64,000 nucleotides of DNA, from the NCBI GenBank assembly GCA_010645155.1, contig CM021323.1:2523-66522 (forward strand), read 5' to 3'. A program made the position numbers and the translations under genes. Under the pieces are notes generated by a model, which was not told the origin of the DNA, searched no databases, and worked only from the letters and a program-made list of their open reading frames with translations. The stretch comes from Tigriopus japonicus (Eukaryota > Arthropoda > Copepoda > Harpacticoida > Harpacticidae). Positions 51,501 through 63,394 of this stretch are shown piece by piece. The first letter of the stretch is position 1. Each line of letters opens with the position of its first letter.

Positions 51501-52331
51501 CAACTATTTACGTTGAAAGGGACAACAAACCAGAGCTGTTAAGCTTTGAAGACGCACCGGAGGCCACCATTCTACTGAATCCAACACCACAATCGTCAAT
51601 GCATGTGAGTCAATGATTCAAATCAAGCACGAACTCTCAACGACAATCTTCTCGAATTGAGATCAATTTGACGCAATGACCTCGGTCAAGTGGAAATGAA
51701 CCCTCCCTCGGTATTTGATCCACAATTCGTTTGTTGAGTCATCTATCCCGGCACCTCAATCAAAACACCCACCCACATACTCTCAAACCCCTCCATTTCA
51801 GCATTCATTTATGACGCAAAGTACGGACGGGTCTGTTTCATTGGCCTCAAGTCATTCACTTCCTGTTTTTGTTCCTCCTCGTCTTCCTCCGTTGACTGCA
51901 TGGATTGAAGCATGGCCGATTTGAGCTACCTCCCACACCCAAGATGGGGGAATCATTCCCGCCAAAACGCCAAAATCTTTTGGTACACATCACCACCCCA
52001 TATGTTAGCGCTCTTTCTGTAGGTACTACGTACGTACGGAAGCAATTAGCGTGCTGATGTAGTGAGGCAACACCAACCGGGTGAATGGCCGAAAACCAAA
52101 GTGAACGATGTTGGATTTGTTATTGTTTCTACCTGGCAACGTTGGTTGTTGGTACCTGTCCATCCAACCAAGTCTCTCCGTTCGTTCATCTGTTCGTACG
52201 CCTTTATGTGATAATCGTAGAGAGTGAGTAAGACTCAAGTCGAGTGGTAGAGAACCACACAAGGAACGAACGTTCATTCCCCTCTACGGATGCAATGGCC
52301 TCATCTTGCCACCTTGATCGGGTTCAAGAAT

Positions 52332-52769
52332 CTATGCGAAGGTAAAAGAACAGTTGAACACGCCTTCATTCAAGAAAGTATGGATGAACGAACGAACGAA
52401 CGGACGGAGGATCAACGGCAACAGCAACCACAAGAACCATGTAACAACCGGTCTGAAAGCACTTGAGGAGGCGAGCGCTTCGAAGTACACAGCAGCGCAA
52501 AGTGTAGTGCCCTCAGAATTCGCGCCAAATTCCAACTTGGCAACACCAGACAGTTGAAGGGCACTTGGATGGTTCATGAACACTGAGCAATCCGTCCCTG
52601 GATCCGGCCTAACGTCGAACAAGCGGGCGCATTTGGCAATAAATATGTCTGAGAACCACTCTTGTTCGTCGTCGTGGTCGTCCTCTTCTTTGAAAATACC
52701 TGGGTGAACTTCCAAGCCAACAAGATTCGTGCGCAGAACTAACTCTCCGGAGAGAGGCACACCACTCAT
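52332..52769 (-). CDS. Hypothetical 145-residue ORF with a hydrophobic segment
   Basis: The frame is open from 52853; its first ATG is at 52769 and its stop at 52332. It has an acidic patch at residues 28-37 (EEDDHDDEQE) and a hydrophobic segment at about 107-121 (WFLWLLLPLIL) that could span a membrane. The last residues (PFVRSF) are read from a GAAC microsatellite on the other strand, which argues that at least the C-terminus may not be real coding. An internal GTATTT after residue 23 could be a splice donor. No family is recognised. Length alone is not significant in this window. Confidence 0.25.
   Translation of the reverse strand: MSGVPLSGELVLRTNLVGLEVHPGIFKEEDDHDDEQEWFSDIFIAKCARLFDVRPDPGTDCSVFMNHPSALQLSGVAKLEFGANSEGTTLCAAVYFEALASSSAFRPVVTWFLWLLLPLILRPFVRSFIHTFLNEGVFNCSFTFA
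52385..52407. repeat. (GAAC)n microsatellite
   Basis: About five GAAC units ending in GGAC, the same motif as in the PIM first intron. Confidence 0.9.
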
Positions 52770-52971
52770 CCTAGAGTTCGAAGAGGAACGACCGTTCTCC
52801 ACAACAAACCAAAGACAACGTAGTCGTTGATGATGACGAATTTCCTGCGTGCTTCAGGGAGCAATAACCTCTTCTTCATCTTTTTTTCGGAGCTGGCATG
52901 CATTGATCTGTGTGTCTTTTTCCTTCTCACTCTCGCCTTTCCTGTTGTGCATTGCATGGGGGAGGCTTTTC

Positions 52972-52986
52972 GAGAGAGAGAGAGAG
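52972..52986. repeat. (GA)n microsatellite
   Basis: Perfect GA run of about seven units. Confidence 0.85.
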
Positions 52987-53592
52987 CAAGTTACGTGTTT
53001 GATTGGTTGCTAAAGGTCCGGTGGCGAAAACGGGCAGAACGAGAGTCAGGGCTGGAACCAAGCCAATAACCGAAGCAACAACAACAACAAAACTTCCAAG
53101 TGCGAAATATTTTCGCACCGACCACTTTGTTGCTAGAAGTCATTGAACGCTCAAAGATGCATTAAATGTCTTCTCTCATTCCTGCGGAATGATAATGATT
53201 GCACTTAATCATTACATTTTAGAGCCCATGAAGTCAGAACAAGGAGGTTGCATAATCTTGCGCCAACAAAGTGTTGCCTTTCCTGAACTGCGATGCTTCC
53301 AAATTATGTCCAAGTGATACTAGATGCCCATTCTCGTGCAGCCTTGTTTGTACTCGCTTTTTACCCGGGGCATTTTAGGACCTTGAGATTGAAATTTGCT
53401 CCCTTTGAAGCCTTTGAAATGACGTTCGTACGTAGTATCCCAGTCATGAATGCCGTGTCCATTTAGATGCCTGATTTGAAAAGCATTTGTCATTGGCACT
53501 TCATCGATGGCTGAAGAGGGATTGTTGCGCTACATGCACATTTATCTTTGCCTAACAACAACGACACTAGCCACAACTACCACCATCAACTT

Positions 53593-53644
53593 CACCGCCA
53601 CCACCTCCACCACCACCTCCACCTCCACCATCATCATCATCATC
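53593..53644. repeat. CAC/CTC then CAT trinucleotide tract
   Basis: CACCGCCACCACCTCC-type units run into five TCA/CAT units, about 52 bp. Confidence 0.9.
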
Positions 53645-55295
53645 TAAACCACCGGAAAGGCAGTGCATTGACTTCTTTTCGTCAAACCATTCCGTTGCTG
53701 AAAATAAGTCGTTAAAGGAGATGGTCTGTTAGTGCTGATACTATCCATCTCTTCTTTTTCTTCTTCTCGTAGTACTATGGCTTTGCTTTGGTTTTGGCTG
53801 GTCCTTCAAGTGGTTGCTTTTGCTTTTGCTTCTCCTCTTGCTCAGATGTTGCTGCGAACCAAAGTGCGGTCGTTGGCTTTTGGGACCAAATAGAAATGAC
53901 TTCAACTAGTTGTGCAAAACGGCCACCGCTGGATGAATGAATTGCCTGGGAATGTTTAGCTGCTTTGACGAGGCCGTGTTGTGACGATGAAAATCGGTAC
54001 TGGTATCTATCTTAACCACCACACTTGGAATAGAATGGAATGCATCGCGAAGGATTAACCATCAAGTGGCAAAGGTGGGAATAATCTCCGACCTGAGGAT
54101 TGCATGAGGCTTCTACGTATTGTTTGTAAGGGGGAAAATGAGAAGTTATTTCGTTGCGAGTCCTAAGTGAACGTAAGCGGTTGCATTTCATAGGAAATTA
54201 TCTAGATTGTCGAACGTGTGACAGAGTGCCATTTCTTCAACATTGTCGAGAGCGAGCCATTAAACGAAGTCATTTCGTCTAGATAACACTAATGTGCCTT
54301 TACTGCCTCCTCAGGAGGACCAGCAAAGAAATGCTACGAGGCCTTCCCTATTTGAGACGGCGAAACCGAAAGTAGGACTTTGAAACCACGGACGAAAACA
54401 TGCTTGACCCCAACAAAAGAATGGCCGCTCCCAATCTCGACACCATCATGGCATACCGATTGTCTCCTTTTCCCAGAGTAAAACAGGAAAAACCTCGTCG
54501 TGGAAACCAATCTTGGGTCTTGGCGTGTTCATAGATTTACTTTTAGAAATATGTCTCTGACCCACTTCCATATGGACAGTACATCCTGAATGAAGAAGAA
54601 TGGGTCTTGAAACGGGTCTCAGCGGTGAAGACTCGCGTACGTGTCAACAATGACCGACAATAATTAGGTGTTTGACTCAATTTGTGCCAACTCGTGGTGC
54701 ATTCAGAGGATATGAGGGCACCTCGGTCAAATCCAACCGTGTTTTGAATCGCCTCTCAACGGTCTTCAACCTCTCATATGGAGACGTCAGCCGAACGTAA
54801 TCATTACCTCAAGCTTGTGACTGACCGTGGGAAAACCCAATCTTAGCGGTTATTTATTTTCCTTTGAAATCAACCATGAGTTTCCATTTGAATGTGCAAT
54901 TGCAGCATAGCTCAGTGAAAAGCGCCTAAGAAACAATGCCCAATTGGATCTCTTGGAAAAAAGGCGAAAAAGTCGGCCAGTGGTTTGAAACAAGTTTCCA
55001 AGATGTAATAGTCGTCTCAGACAGACTTCAGACGTGAATTTCGTCTTTCCAATCATCTCGCCTCACTTCCTCTAAAGAATGAGCTTGACTGAGGTTTCAT
55101 CTTATTTGAAGAGAGAGAGAAAGAGGCAAACTCGACACATTAGGCAATTCTACCAAGCTACGTGATTATCGCGATTCCAGACTGGAAAAGTGTTCGAGCC
55201 CATGGTTTCTGTGAAGCAAAGTCGTCATTTTCAATGAGCTCTTTCATCATCCAAGCATTACAATGATAAGTGAATGAGTCAGTGACTGAGTGGCT

Positions 55296-55314
55296 CACTG
55301 ACTGACTGACTGAC
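55296..55314. repeat. (GACT)n microsatellite
   Basis: About four and a half GACT units. Confidence 0.85.
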
Positions 55315-56450
55315 AGGCCTGCAAAGTGAGCTTGAGTGGGAAACGTGTGGAAGTGAATATGTGACTACTCGTATGTGAATGCTGCCCATCTCAGATGGAG
55401 GTGCGTTGTGTGGTGTGCAAAATGGAGACCAGGCCCGGCGAGTGATTGGCATTTTTCACTTCCAACTTCCGTCTGCACCTTTCCGTTTATTGGTTATCAT
55501 TTGGATGACTGGAAAAGGCTCCTGATTAGGAGTGGAGGGGCTCCCATCACACACTTTGATCTCACCCACATGAGTTGGATTTGAACAAGAGAAATCTAAC
55601 GCATTGCATGAAAAAGTCGCCTTATCCTTATCAATACGAACTAGTCCTTGAATGAATGCTCTCAAATTTGGTGTGCCAGGTTCTCGCACTCCTCATGCAG
55701 TCATCTCGTCTTAGGGTCGTTGGGAGAAGTAGTGTAAGTGCACTTTCCGATTTCTGCCACCTCATGTTGACTTTTCTCTTCTTGCCTCGATCGCTCGCTC
55801 GATCCATCTTGGCGGGGTCTTCTAAATTCCTGCGTGGTCTGACAGCTGAGTCATGGATTCTAAATATGTTTTTACCACAAAAATTGTCCATCTTCGTGTC
55901 CGATATTTTTCTTTCTGTCTTTTTCTCCTTCATCTCTCGTTGGTGGGGTGTGAGGAATTCATTCTTGGACTCGTCACCAGACTGATGTCAATGGTTGGTG
56001 GCAATTCCAATTCCTTGGCTAATACCAAATGATCCTCCTGAGTTGCCTACAAAGGTTGTAGTTCTCACTCGAGCGCACTTGTACACGATCCCAAACTCGT
56101 TGTATGGTGTCTTGGTGGTCCAAGTCTCAATTGGAAGAATTGGTGGTTCAAGGTTTGGACGATGAGGTCTTGGACAAAAATAACGGATCGGAAGGGCGAT
56201 AAATATATGGTTGAATTCGAGATGAGTTCCCACCTAGGATTGACGTGAGATCTGTGATGAGCTCAAATCAATTTTACAACGTCAATATACCTGACTGGTG
56301 GCTACTTGGCCAACCCACAGTGTGAAAGAGATCGACGATGGCCAGCTTTTAGAGCACTCATGGTTTGACCAGGGGCCGTGAGATTTTTTCTTTACTCGTC
56401 GTTGCTATTTCTGCAAAGTTTCCTTCGTGTGTGCCAGCTCCTGATTGAAA

Positions 56451-56483
56451 GAGTGAGTGAGTGAGGGAGTGAGTGAGGGAGTG
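56451..56483. repeat. (GTGA)n microsatellite with GGGA variants
   Basis: About eight units of GTGA with two GGGA variants. Confidence 0.9.
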
Positions 56484-56591
56484 TCAGTCTGTTGTGGTGA
56501 GTGAGATACCCATCCTTTTCTTTGTATTGAAGCAATCAGTCCACCAAAAGGAACTCGGTTGGAGTTCGCCTTTATCTACGCATTTTGCAGG

Positions 56592-56597
56592 TATAAA
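56592..56597 (+). promoter_or_regulatory. Candidate TATA box
   Basis: TATAAA on the plus strand, followed about 30 bp later by a pyrimidine/purine start-like context, then a CAA-rich leader-like stretch and a start codon with a signal-peptide-like sequence at 57033. The link is inferred only from order and spacing. Confidence 0.25.
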
Positions 56598-56687
56598 TCT
56601 CTCGCCTCGTCCACTTTTGAGGCTTGAGACTTCATCCTTTGTACCTTTGGATGTACCCGTTCGAGAGTCCCAGTTTCATCTCATCTT

Positions 56688-56721
56688 CAACCACCACCAT
56701 ACAACAACAACAACAACAACC
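56688..56721. repeat. CCA/ACA trinucleotide tract
   Basis: CCACCACCAT followed by six to seven ACA units. Confidence 0.9.
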
Positions 56722-56850
56722 GGCCAAGTTAGTTACCAACCCTTTTCCTTCTTTATCAGGGCTGGCTTTCAAAAATGTTTAAGTGATTCATGCTCGCTCA
56801 CTTGTCCAACCCTTGGAGATTTGCTTGGATAATAGCCATCCCAAGTACTT

Positions 56851-56898
56851 ACCAACCCACCCACCCACCGACCATCCATCCATCCATCCAACCAACCA
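56851..56898. repeat. CCCA then CATC tetranucleotide tract
   Basis: Four-base CCCA units change to CATC units and then CCAA, about 48 bp. Confidence 0.9.
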
Positions 56899-56947
56899 CT
56901 GATCCAAACGAACACTCAAGGCGATGGCCGTTCGTTGTTGACGACAA

Positions 56948-56967
56948 CGTCGTCGTCGTCGTCGTCG
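56948..56967. repeat. (CGT)6 microsatellite
   Basis: Six CGT units on the plus strand. They create a poly-Val or poly-Arg run in overlapping frames. Confidence 0.9.
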
Positions 56968-57032
56968 CCTTTCTTGATTCTTTCTCCCTCGTGTTTCAAG
57001 TCGTGTGCTTGCTTGGCTTGGGAACTGTGAGA

Positions 57033-57074
57033 ATGGACGTAGCGTACTGTTGTTGCATTGCTTTGCTCGTTGTG
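57033..57074 (+). CDS. Candidate first coding exon with signal-peptide-like start
   Basis: An ATG in a good initiation context (A at -3, G at +4) opens 14 codons reading MDVAYCCCIALLVV, a short charged start followed by a hydrophobic run, and ends in phase 0 at a perfect GTAAGT donor (57075-57080). This is the usual form of a secreted protein's first exon. A phase-0 acceptor (TTTCAAAAG) near 57410 would join it to an open frame running to about 57654 (TNTSATTPEELAKKS...). The same frame is open further upstream to an ATG at 56790, but that part is built on simple repeats. No family is recognised. Confidence 0.25.
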
Positions 57075-59736
57075 GTAAGTTCAACGCCCTACAGAGCTTT
57101 GAACCTAAACATCCCCCACCCACTCCTAATGGCTTGTAAAAGCCCGAAAGGATGAAGAGGGAAGAATGTTGCAAATTTCAATGACATGGATTACCAAAGG
57201 ATGTCATTTGCTCCAGCGTCAATCTAATGTTAACTTCGCTAGATCTTTGTCCCTCGTGCAGGTTCTGTTACTATAAAAGTTTACCTATTCACTTTAGGGT
57301 AACGTTACGATGAGATCTGCATTAAGAAGTAACATTCTAAGGGCTGATTAAACATTTGTCAATCTTCTGCATAATTGATCATTGTTTCTAAGGGAATTTC
57401 AAAAGATCACTAATACTTCTGCAACAACCCCAGAGGAACTTGCTAAAAAGTCAATCACCTTTTTTCTGACAAAAGAGCGGTTTTCAAGTTCGTTGATCCC
57501 TTTTCTGTGCATCCATTCACCTCAGTCATCTCTCAAATGCATTCTCAGACATCCAGAGTTTCGCAACCAGCCAAGCCAACTAACCAACCCACCAGCCAAC
57601 TGGTTCTTCTTCCGCAGATCTGCACATTGTTCTCTGCATGCAGGTAACAACTAGCTCTCCCATGGGTGTCTGCATGACGATAATGATGATGGCAGTGCGA
57701 GTTGTCGATCTAGTAGAGTATAGAAGAAGTCAAAAGACAATGAGAGCGAAAGATGAGGAATGACTCGCTTGATATTAGGGGATTATTTAAGATGATTTCG
57801 TGGTGAAGGGTAAAACAAATTCCTTGTCAATTCATCTCTGTTTGAGATCTTCTTGGCGGCATTTTTATCGTGCAAGACTTTCAACCTCATGTTTGTTTAA
57901 AAAACGCTCAGCAAGTGTGTCCTTTACCTGAAGTGCTTGCCGACTTTTGGGAAGCCCAAGTTCCTGGACACAAAACAGAGCTGCTTCGAAGCATGTGGAT
58001 TCTCTAAGACAAATTGCAAGTAGCACATTTAGATAAAGTGTAAGGCATGGATGGACGTCACGTGTTCTCTGTCTCTTTCTCTCTCTCCGTTTTCCTCATC
58101 ACTTTGTTGTTGACCGACTTCTCTTTGGGAAACATATGATTTTTAAATCACTAGTCAATACAGTAAATAAAGAATTAGTGAAAGCATAGATAGTAATTAA
58201 GGAAGAAAAACTGCCCTTCAATTTCATAAACGATATTTGTTTGAAAGACGGATGGAATTTATTGAACTGTGTGTTGAAGTAAGACTCGTCTATGTATTGT
58301 CTCTTGAAACACGCATTGGAATTTCTTTTTGATCGCTCTCAGCCATCAAACCTCAAATCTCCAAGTTCTGAAGTCCTTGGTGAAGAATTTCATCTGAGGT
58401 AGTCAGTGAGTCCTTGGTCGTTCCCTGAAAAGGCGTTAAGAGGGTTGTAAATTCTTCTTTTTATACTCCCCCCTCAAGTTAAAGTCCCTGAAAGTCCATG
58501 CAATTATCAAATAGACTGAAGAATGCACATCTTGCAATGATTTCCATCCCAGCACATCCGTGCATGTGCAATGCTGATGGACGAGAAAGTACTCGGTACT
58601 GCACGACCACAATAATTGCGGTGGGCTTCACTGCGAATGCCTGTTCTCATTTTGCTATTTTCATTTGCAATTATGCTCCCATACATACGTAGCTGGCTGG
58701 CACTACCTCATCAAAAAGCGCAACTCTTTTTTCCATTGGAGGAAAAGCAAAGAATATTATAAGACACATTTAGTGAGATTGGACTAAGGTTACATTATTT
58801 CAAAATTTTTGTCATTTAATTTCAATCAATACAAACACTTAAAAGTGAAAGTAAAAAAGCAAAGCTTTTACATGTATTAGTAGTTATTAGTGGGAACTAT
58901 AAAAGAATATTCTTCAAGGAAAAAGGCAAGCTTAGAGCTTACAGTAACCGAATGAAGGAATACTAGCACTCCAAAATTAAGTGCTTGAAAAGGATTGAAA
59001 AATTAAAAATAAACACCAAATAAGGATGATTTGTAATGGTCAAGCTTGGAAAAGAAAATTTGACTTAAAAATACATGACCTCCTAAAAATATTTATCAAA
59101 TTTTTGGGAGAAGCATTCGAAAATTGCAAGTTAACCATTTGAATTCAAATGAACAGAAGGTAAACCGGTAATCCAATGCATCAAAAGTCTTTTCACAGTT
59201 TTGATTACGATTAATGATTGACAGGTTTGATTGAACCATTGGTTTATTATCCTTCCTCAACACTTTGACAGGTTGGACCGTGTGGGGTGTACTTTTTGTA
59301 CTTTCGTGCCTTTTCCCGATGATGATCCGCTAATAGTGGTAGAGCTCGAGAACTGCCTCTCACATTGCATTATCCAAAAAAACTCGATCATGATGGAGAA
59401 GTGAAGCCATATTTCGTCAAATTGAAGTCCACAATTTGTACTCTGCGAAAAGGCAATGTTTCAAGAACAATTGCCAACAATTTCGGTTTTTTTTCAGGCA
59501 TTTTCCAGTCAACCTGTAGTTAATCCGTTAGGTATAAAGCTCGAATCAAGTTGAGCATTTTTCATCTTTGGCTCAAAAACTTGTTTGTTTACTGCCTCAT
59601 TGATAAATCTCAAAACCACAACAACCAATAGTGCTGCTAAAAAGATCATGATTTTAAGAAAAAGGCACCTCTGGAACTAATCCGATGACTTGGTGGCTAG
59701 CGAGCGACTGCACTAACGCACATAAAGGAAAATCTG

Positions 59737-59755
59737 TTTCTTCTTCTTCTTCTTT
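59737..59755. repeat. (TTC)n microsatellite
   Basis: About six TTC units on the plus strand. Confidence 0.85.
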
Positions 59756-61730
59756 TGAAGTCCAAGAACCGAAATGGCAGAGACAGGTGGGTCCTAATTT
59801 GGAGAATTTCTTAGTTCATTGATCCGCAGCAGGAATGCAAAAAAGCACCACAGGCGCCACAAACTCCCAAGTTACTTGCTTCAGATGCCAATGGATGGAT
59901 GGTCTTGGTATGGCTGGTAACAACAACGGTTATCTACCTCTTATCAACTGCTGCATTGGATCTTTTACTCTCGGGCGAGTTTCCAGAAAAACGAAAGAAA
60001 AAAAGAAATGTCAAGCATTACTATCCCAATTTCAGCCACATCCGTCTTTCTCAAAAACGGCAGCCAAACCGCTTACGTACGTACTTGTAACCTTACACCT
60101 CGTGCAGGTTGTTGCAATATAATGCAATTACGATACTACATTCCTTTCCAACGCTCTTGAAATAAACACGAACTGGATCATGAAGATGGAATCTTTTATG
60201 CCCTCTCTGGCTACAAAGAAGGTGCAAGATGCAATGGGAGAGAAGGCCTTTGGGTTCTAGCTTGAGCAGGAAACTTGATCATTAAACGACAATAAGTCCG
60301 CCGCAAAACCTTTTTTCTCCCCTTCAGGGTTTATTGCACATGATAACGAAGCTTAGCAGATGTTTTGACATTCATATCGCTTATAAATCATGTTTAAGAA
60401 TTAAAGCTCCTTGCAAAATCCCTTCGCTCCACGCGTAATAAATGAACCGCTTTAGGGGATCGGGACGTCCGTCATTGTTGGTCAAATATGGAAGAATATA
60501 AAAAAGAATCATGAGCAAATAAAGGCAAGGAAGCGAAGATTGCACCCATGGTGTCTATTTGAGGTTAGTGTCAAGGAACGGATGATGGACTTCTGGCATG
60601 CATTCATGCACTCATTTAGTTTCCTAGCGTACCTCCTTCTTGTTTTGGGATGGTTATTGTTTCCCGAGTAATTAGTGCTCGTGAATGACCCTTATTCTGC
60701 GGCAAAAGCCTGTTGAGGAATTGTGGGACCAAGCAGTCCATAACGTATTCACTGAAGCTCTCACCAAGCGGACTTTCTTCCAATTGAATAGCTAATTCTC
60801 AATCCTGTGGGCCACACAACTTGCCACATGGGAGTCGGTCAAACTTTTTCCTACCCCCGTGGCTGGTTTGGTGTTTTTTATGGGTGGTTTATCGTATGCA
60901 CCTTGCGGAAATATGTATTCATGGAAGTGAAACTGGCTTGAGAGCTAGCGAAAGCTAGAAAGAAGAAGATGGCAGGCTTGAAATCGTTGTGCTTCGACTT
61001 CATTGGACACTCAACAGTTCTGGCTCATTTCAAAGCGAACCAACGAATGAAATGAACATCGCAGATTTATTCGCCGAAGAGTTGGTCCAGTACAACGAAG
61101 AAGATCTGTATTTGAAAAGCCTTTGAAGGCGCTGACAAAGCGCTCAAGTGGGGAAATTTTTATCTTTTCATCTCCACCCTTATATACTTGTCTACTCATG
61201 TCTTCTCTTCCAAATATTGTATTTTTTTAAATTAAAAATATTCGTACATTCCTGAATTTTTGTGTTATGTGACTGTTTGTTTAGCTGTCCCTTTATTTCC
61301 AAGAGTTTGCAGGCTTCTATTTCCTTACACACTAATGTTGATAAAAAAGCTTTGAAGAATCTATCATTTATATGGCTATTATTAACACGATCAAGTTTTG
61401 TAAATCAAGGTAAGCCAAAAACCTTCGAAGAGCTACCCACAATTTTTTTCTCAAGTGTTCTCTGGCTAAGTTGTTGTTGGATACTTTGGTTGGCCAAAGC
61501 TCTCGCGCCCCTCCCTGCCTGGTTGATCCGTACGTAGCACGTTTTTAGTTCCGACTGATGTTGGAATTGGTGGTCACGGATCATCTTAGCAAAGGAGCGG
61601 ATGTGCAGTTTCAATCGTCCGTTCATTGTCGAGTACTCGAGCGATGTCGTTTTGTATGTTATGTACAGGTGTGCAGAGAGCACTGGGCAAAGAGGGCATC
61701 CAGTACCTTCATTACGGCTCACACTGACTT

Positions 61731-61750
61731 GCTGACTGACTGACTGACTG
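61731..61750. repeat. (GACT)n microsatellite
   Basis: Perfect GACT units, the same motif as at 7824, 55296 and 63371. Confidence 0.9.
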
Positions 61751-62259
61751 CTTCTCTATTGTGGTTATCGAAGAGTGGCTCAGCATCAAAATTGATTGCC
61801 ATTTCCTTTCACAAAAAGCAACAGCAATCAAACAGTCAACCAATTCGATACCAATTCAGTTCGATGGCCCTGGACATCAAGCAAGTTGTCTTGAATCGTT
61901 TGGGTGCAATAATACAACGACAGCAACAACAACAACAGTCACTGAATCGGTTGGAGAGGATGGTACTAAGGGTGGAAAGAACTAATAATCAGCCCACCAC
62001 AATAGCACGTCTGCGTGCATGTTGCTCGGAGTACCACAATAGCAAAAGGGAGGCTTTCAGGCAATGAAGATCGAGGAAACACATCCAAGCTGGCTTGCTT
62101 ATTTGCCCTTCATTCATCAGAAAATCTTGCTGAGGAAGTGAAGCTAACGAACGAAGAAACGAAATTCTCATTCAGAATCAATCAAGCAAATAAGAACTAA
62201 ACTGACTAAACAGAACACAGACCCCCGATCAAAGTGATCACCGTCATCGTCAACGATGA

Positions 62260-62290
62260 CAACAGCAACAGCAACAACAACAACAACAAC
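62260..62290. repeat. CAA/CAG trinucleotide tract
   Basis: Mixed CAG and CAA units, about ten in total. Confidence 0.9.
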
Positions 62291-63370
62291 TGGCTGCATA
62301 CACCGCATTGGCATGAGCTTGAGCTCCAGTACCGGAGATTTCAACGACAGATGACCATACGGATAAGTAGTTCAGGAATTAGACATGATTGCAATGATTC
62401 TTTGCGCTCACTTTTGGTAGTCTTGATGTGGAGGTGCAATAACTAGGTAGATATGCACAATGTTATGGTCTTTTGGAGCCGAAATCGCATAAGTAAACCA
62501 TGAATGTTGGTTGGTCGCCCTCTGTGCTTTCCACTTGGCGAGTTGGTTTCCTTGGTTCCCAGTGTTTTTTACGGCCTGTCCAAAGCTCGCAGCTGCTGTT
62601 ATCTCGTAAAGCTAGAAGTCATCGACCTTCTTTCTGTTATTTGTCTCTTTCCCTCTTTTTTCAATGGTTCTTGGCGGCTTTCGAGTCTGTTTCAAAATGA
62701 TCAGTTACCATGCATACGCAAAGGTTCCCACATGACGAACATGCGACCAAGCCAATGAAGAGCAAATATCCTTTTCAAAGTCGCCACGTCAAGTCTAAAT
62801 CTAGATCATGCATGATCTGTCGATCAGTGTGACATCTAGAAAATAAGCACAAACAAACTTGCGGACTCAGCCAGGCTTTTCAAAACGAATACAGTACCCA
62901 CATTTCAAAGAAAAATGGCGCTCTTGAGGTAATGGACGGAAGTGCTCTGCCCCCTCGATTTGCAGTATAAAGTATGATTACCGATTGTACATAAGCGGAA
63001 ATGGAAAACCTTACGAGGACGAACAAGAAAACTTTTGCTCTTAAGGAAACCCACGTGATTTTGACTTGATTGGGTCTTTAGTCCCTAAGTTACATCGAAG
63101 TCATTTGTGAGGAAATAAAAGCATATGAGTGGTTTGCATTCGTTAAAACTGGCTCCAATTTAAAGGAAAAACCCTGTCGCCACAATGAGGACGTTAGTCA
63201 TTTTGCTTCGTTGGTTTGCCGTGTATGATGTTATGAACTGTACTCCTGTGTGAGAAACCGTTCGCTTTTTTGCAATTCGCCAATGGCTTCTTTTTGGTTT
63301 GCCTGCGGCCAAGAGATCGTTCTTTCTAATCGTAAACCAATTTGTGTTTGCTGAAATGCGACACGCCAAC

Positions 63371-63394
63371 CGACTGACTGACTGACTGACTGAT
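63371..63394. repeat. (GACT)n microsatellite
   Basis: About five to six GACT units. Confidence 0.9.

Larger units (their letters stand above)
39848..52331. other. Long gene-free stretch with microsatellites
   Basis: Open frames at 39883-40185 and 40359-40646 (plus), 50204-50524 and 50767-51093 (minus) are in the range expected by chance and show no domain. Simple repeats: (GGAT)n 42708-42724, (CT)n 43304-43322 and 43775-43790, (GTGA)n 48501-48532. A G-rich run lies near 46229-46240. Confidence 0.35.
52854..56591. other. Gene-free stretch with simple repeats
   Basis: No recognisable gene. It contains a (GA)n run, the CCA/CAT tract (53593-53644), a GACT run (55296-55314) and a GTGA array (56451-56483). 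Frames near 55456-55985 are open on both strands and uninformative. Confidence 0.35.
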
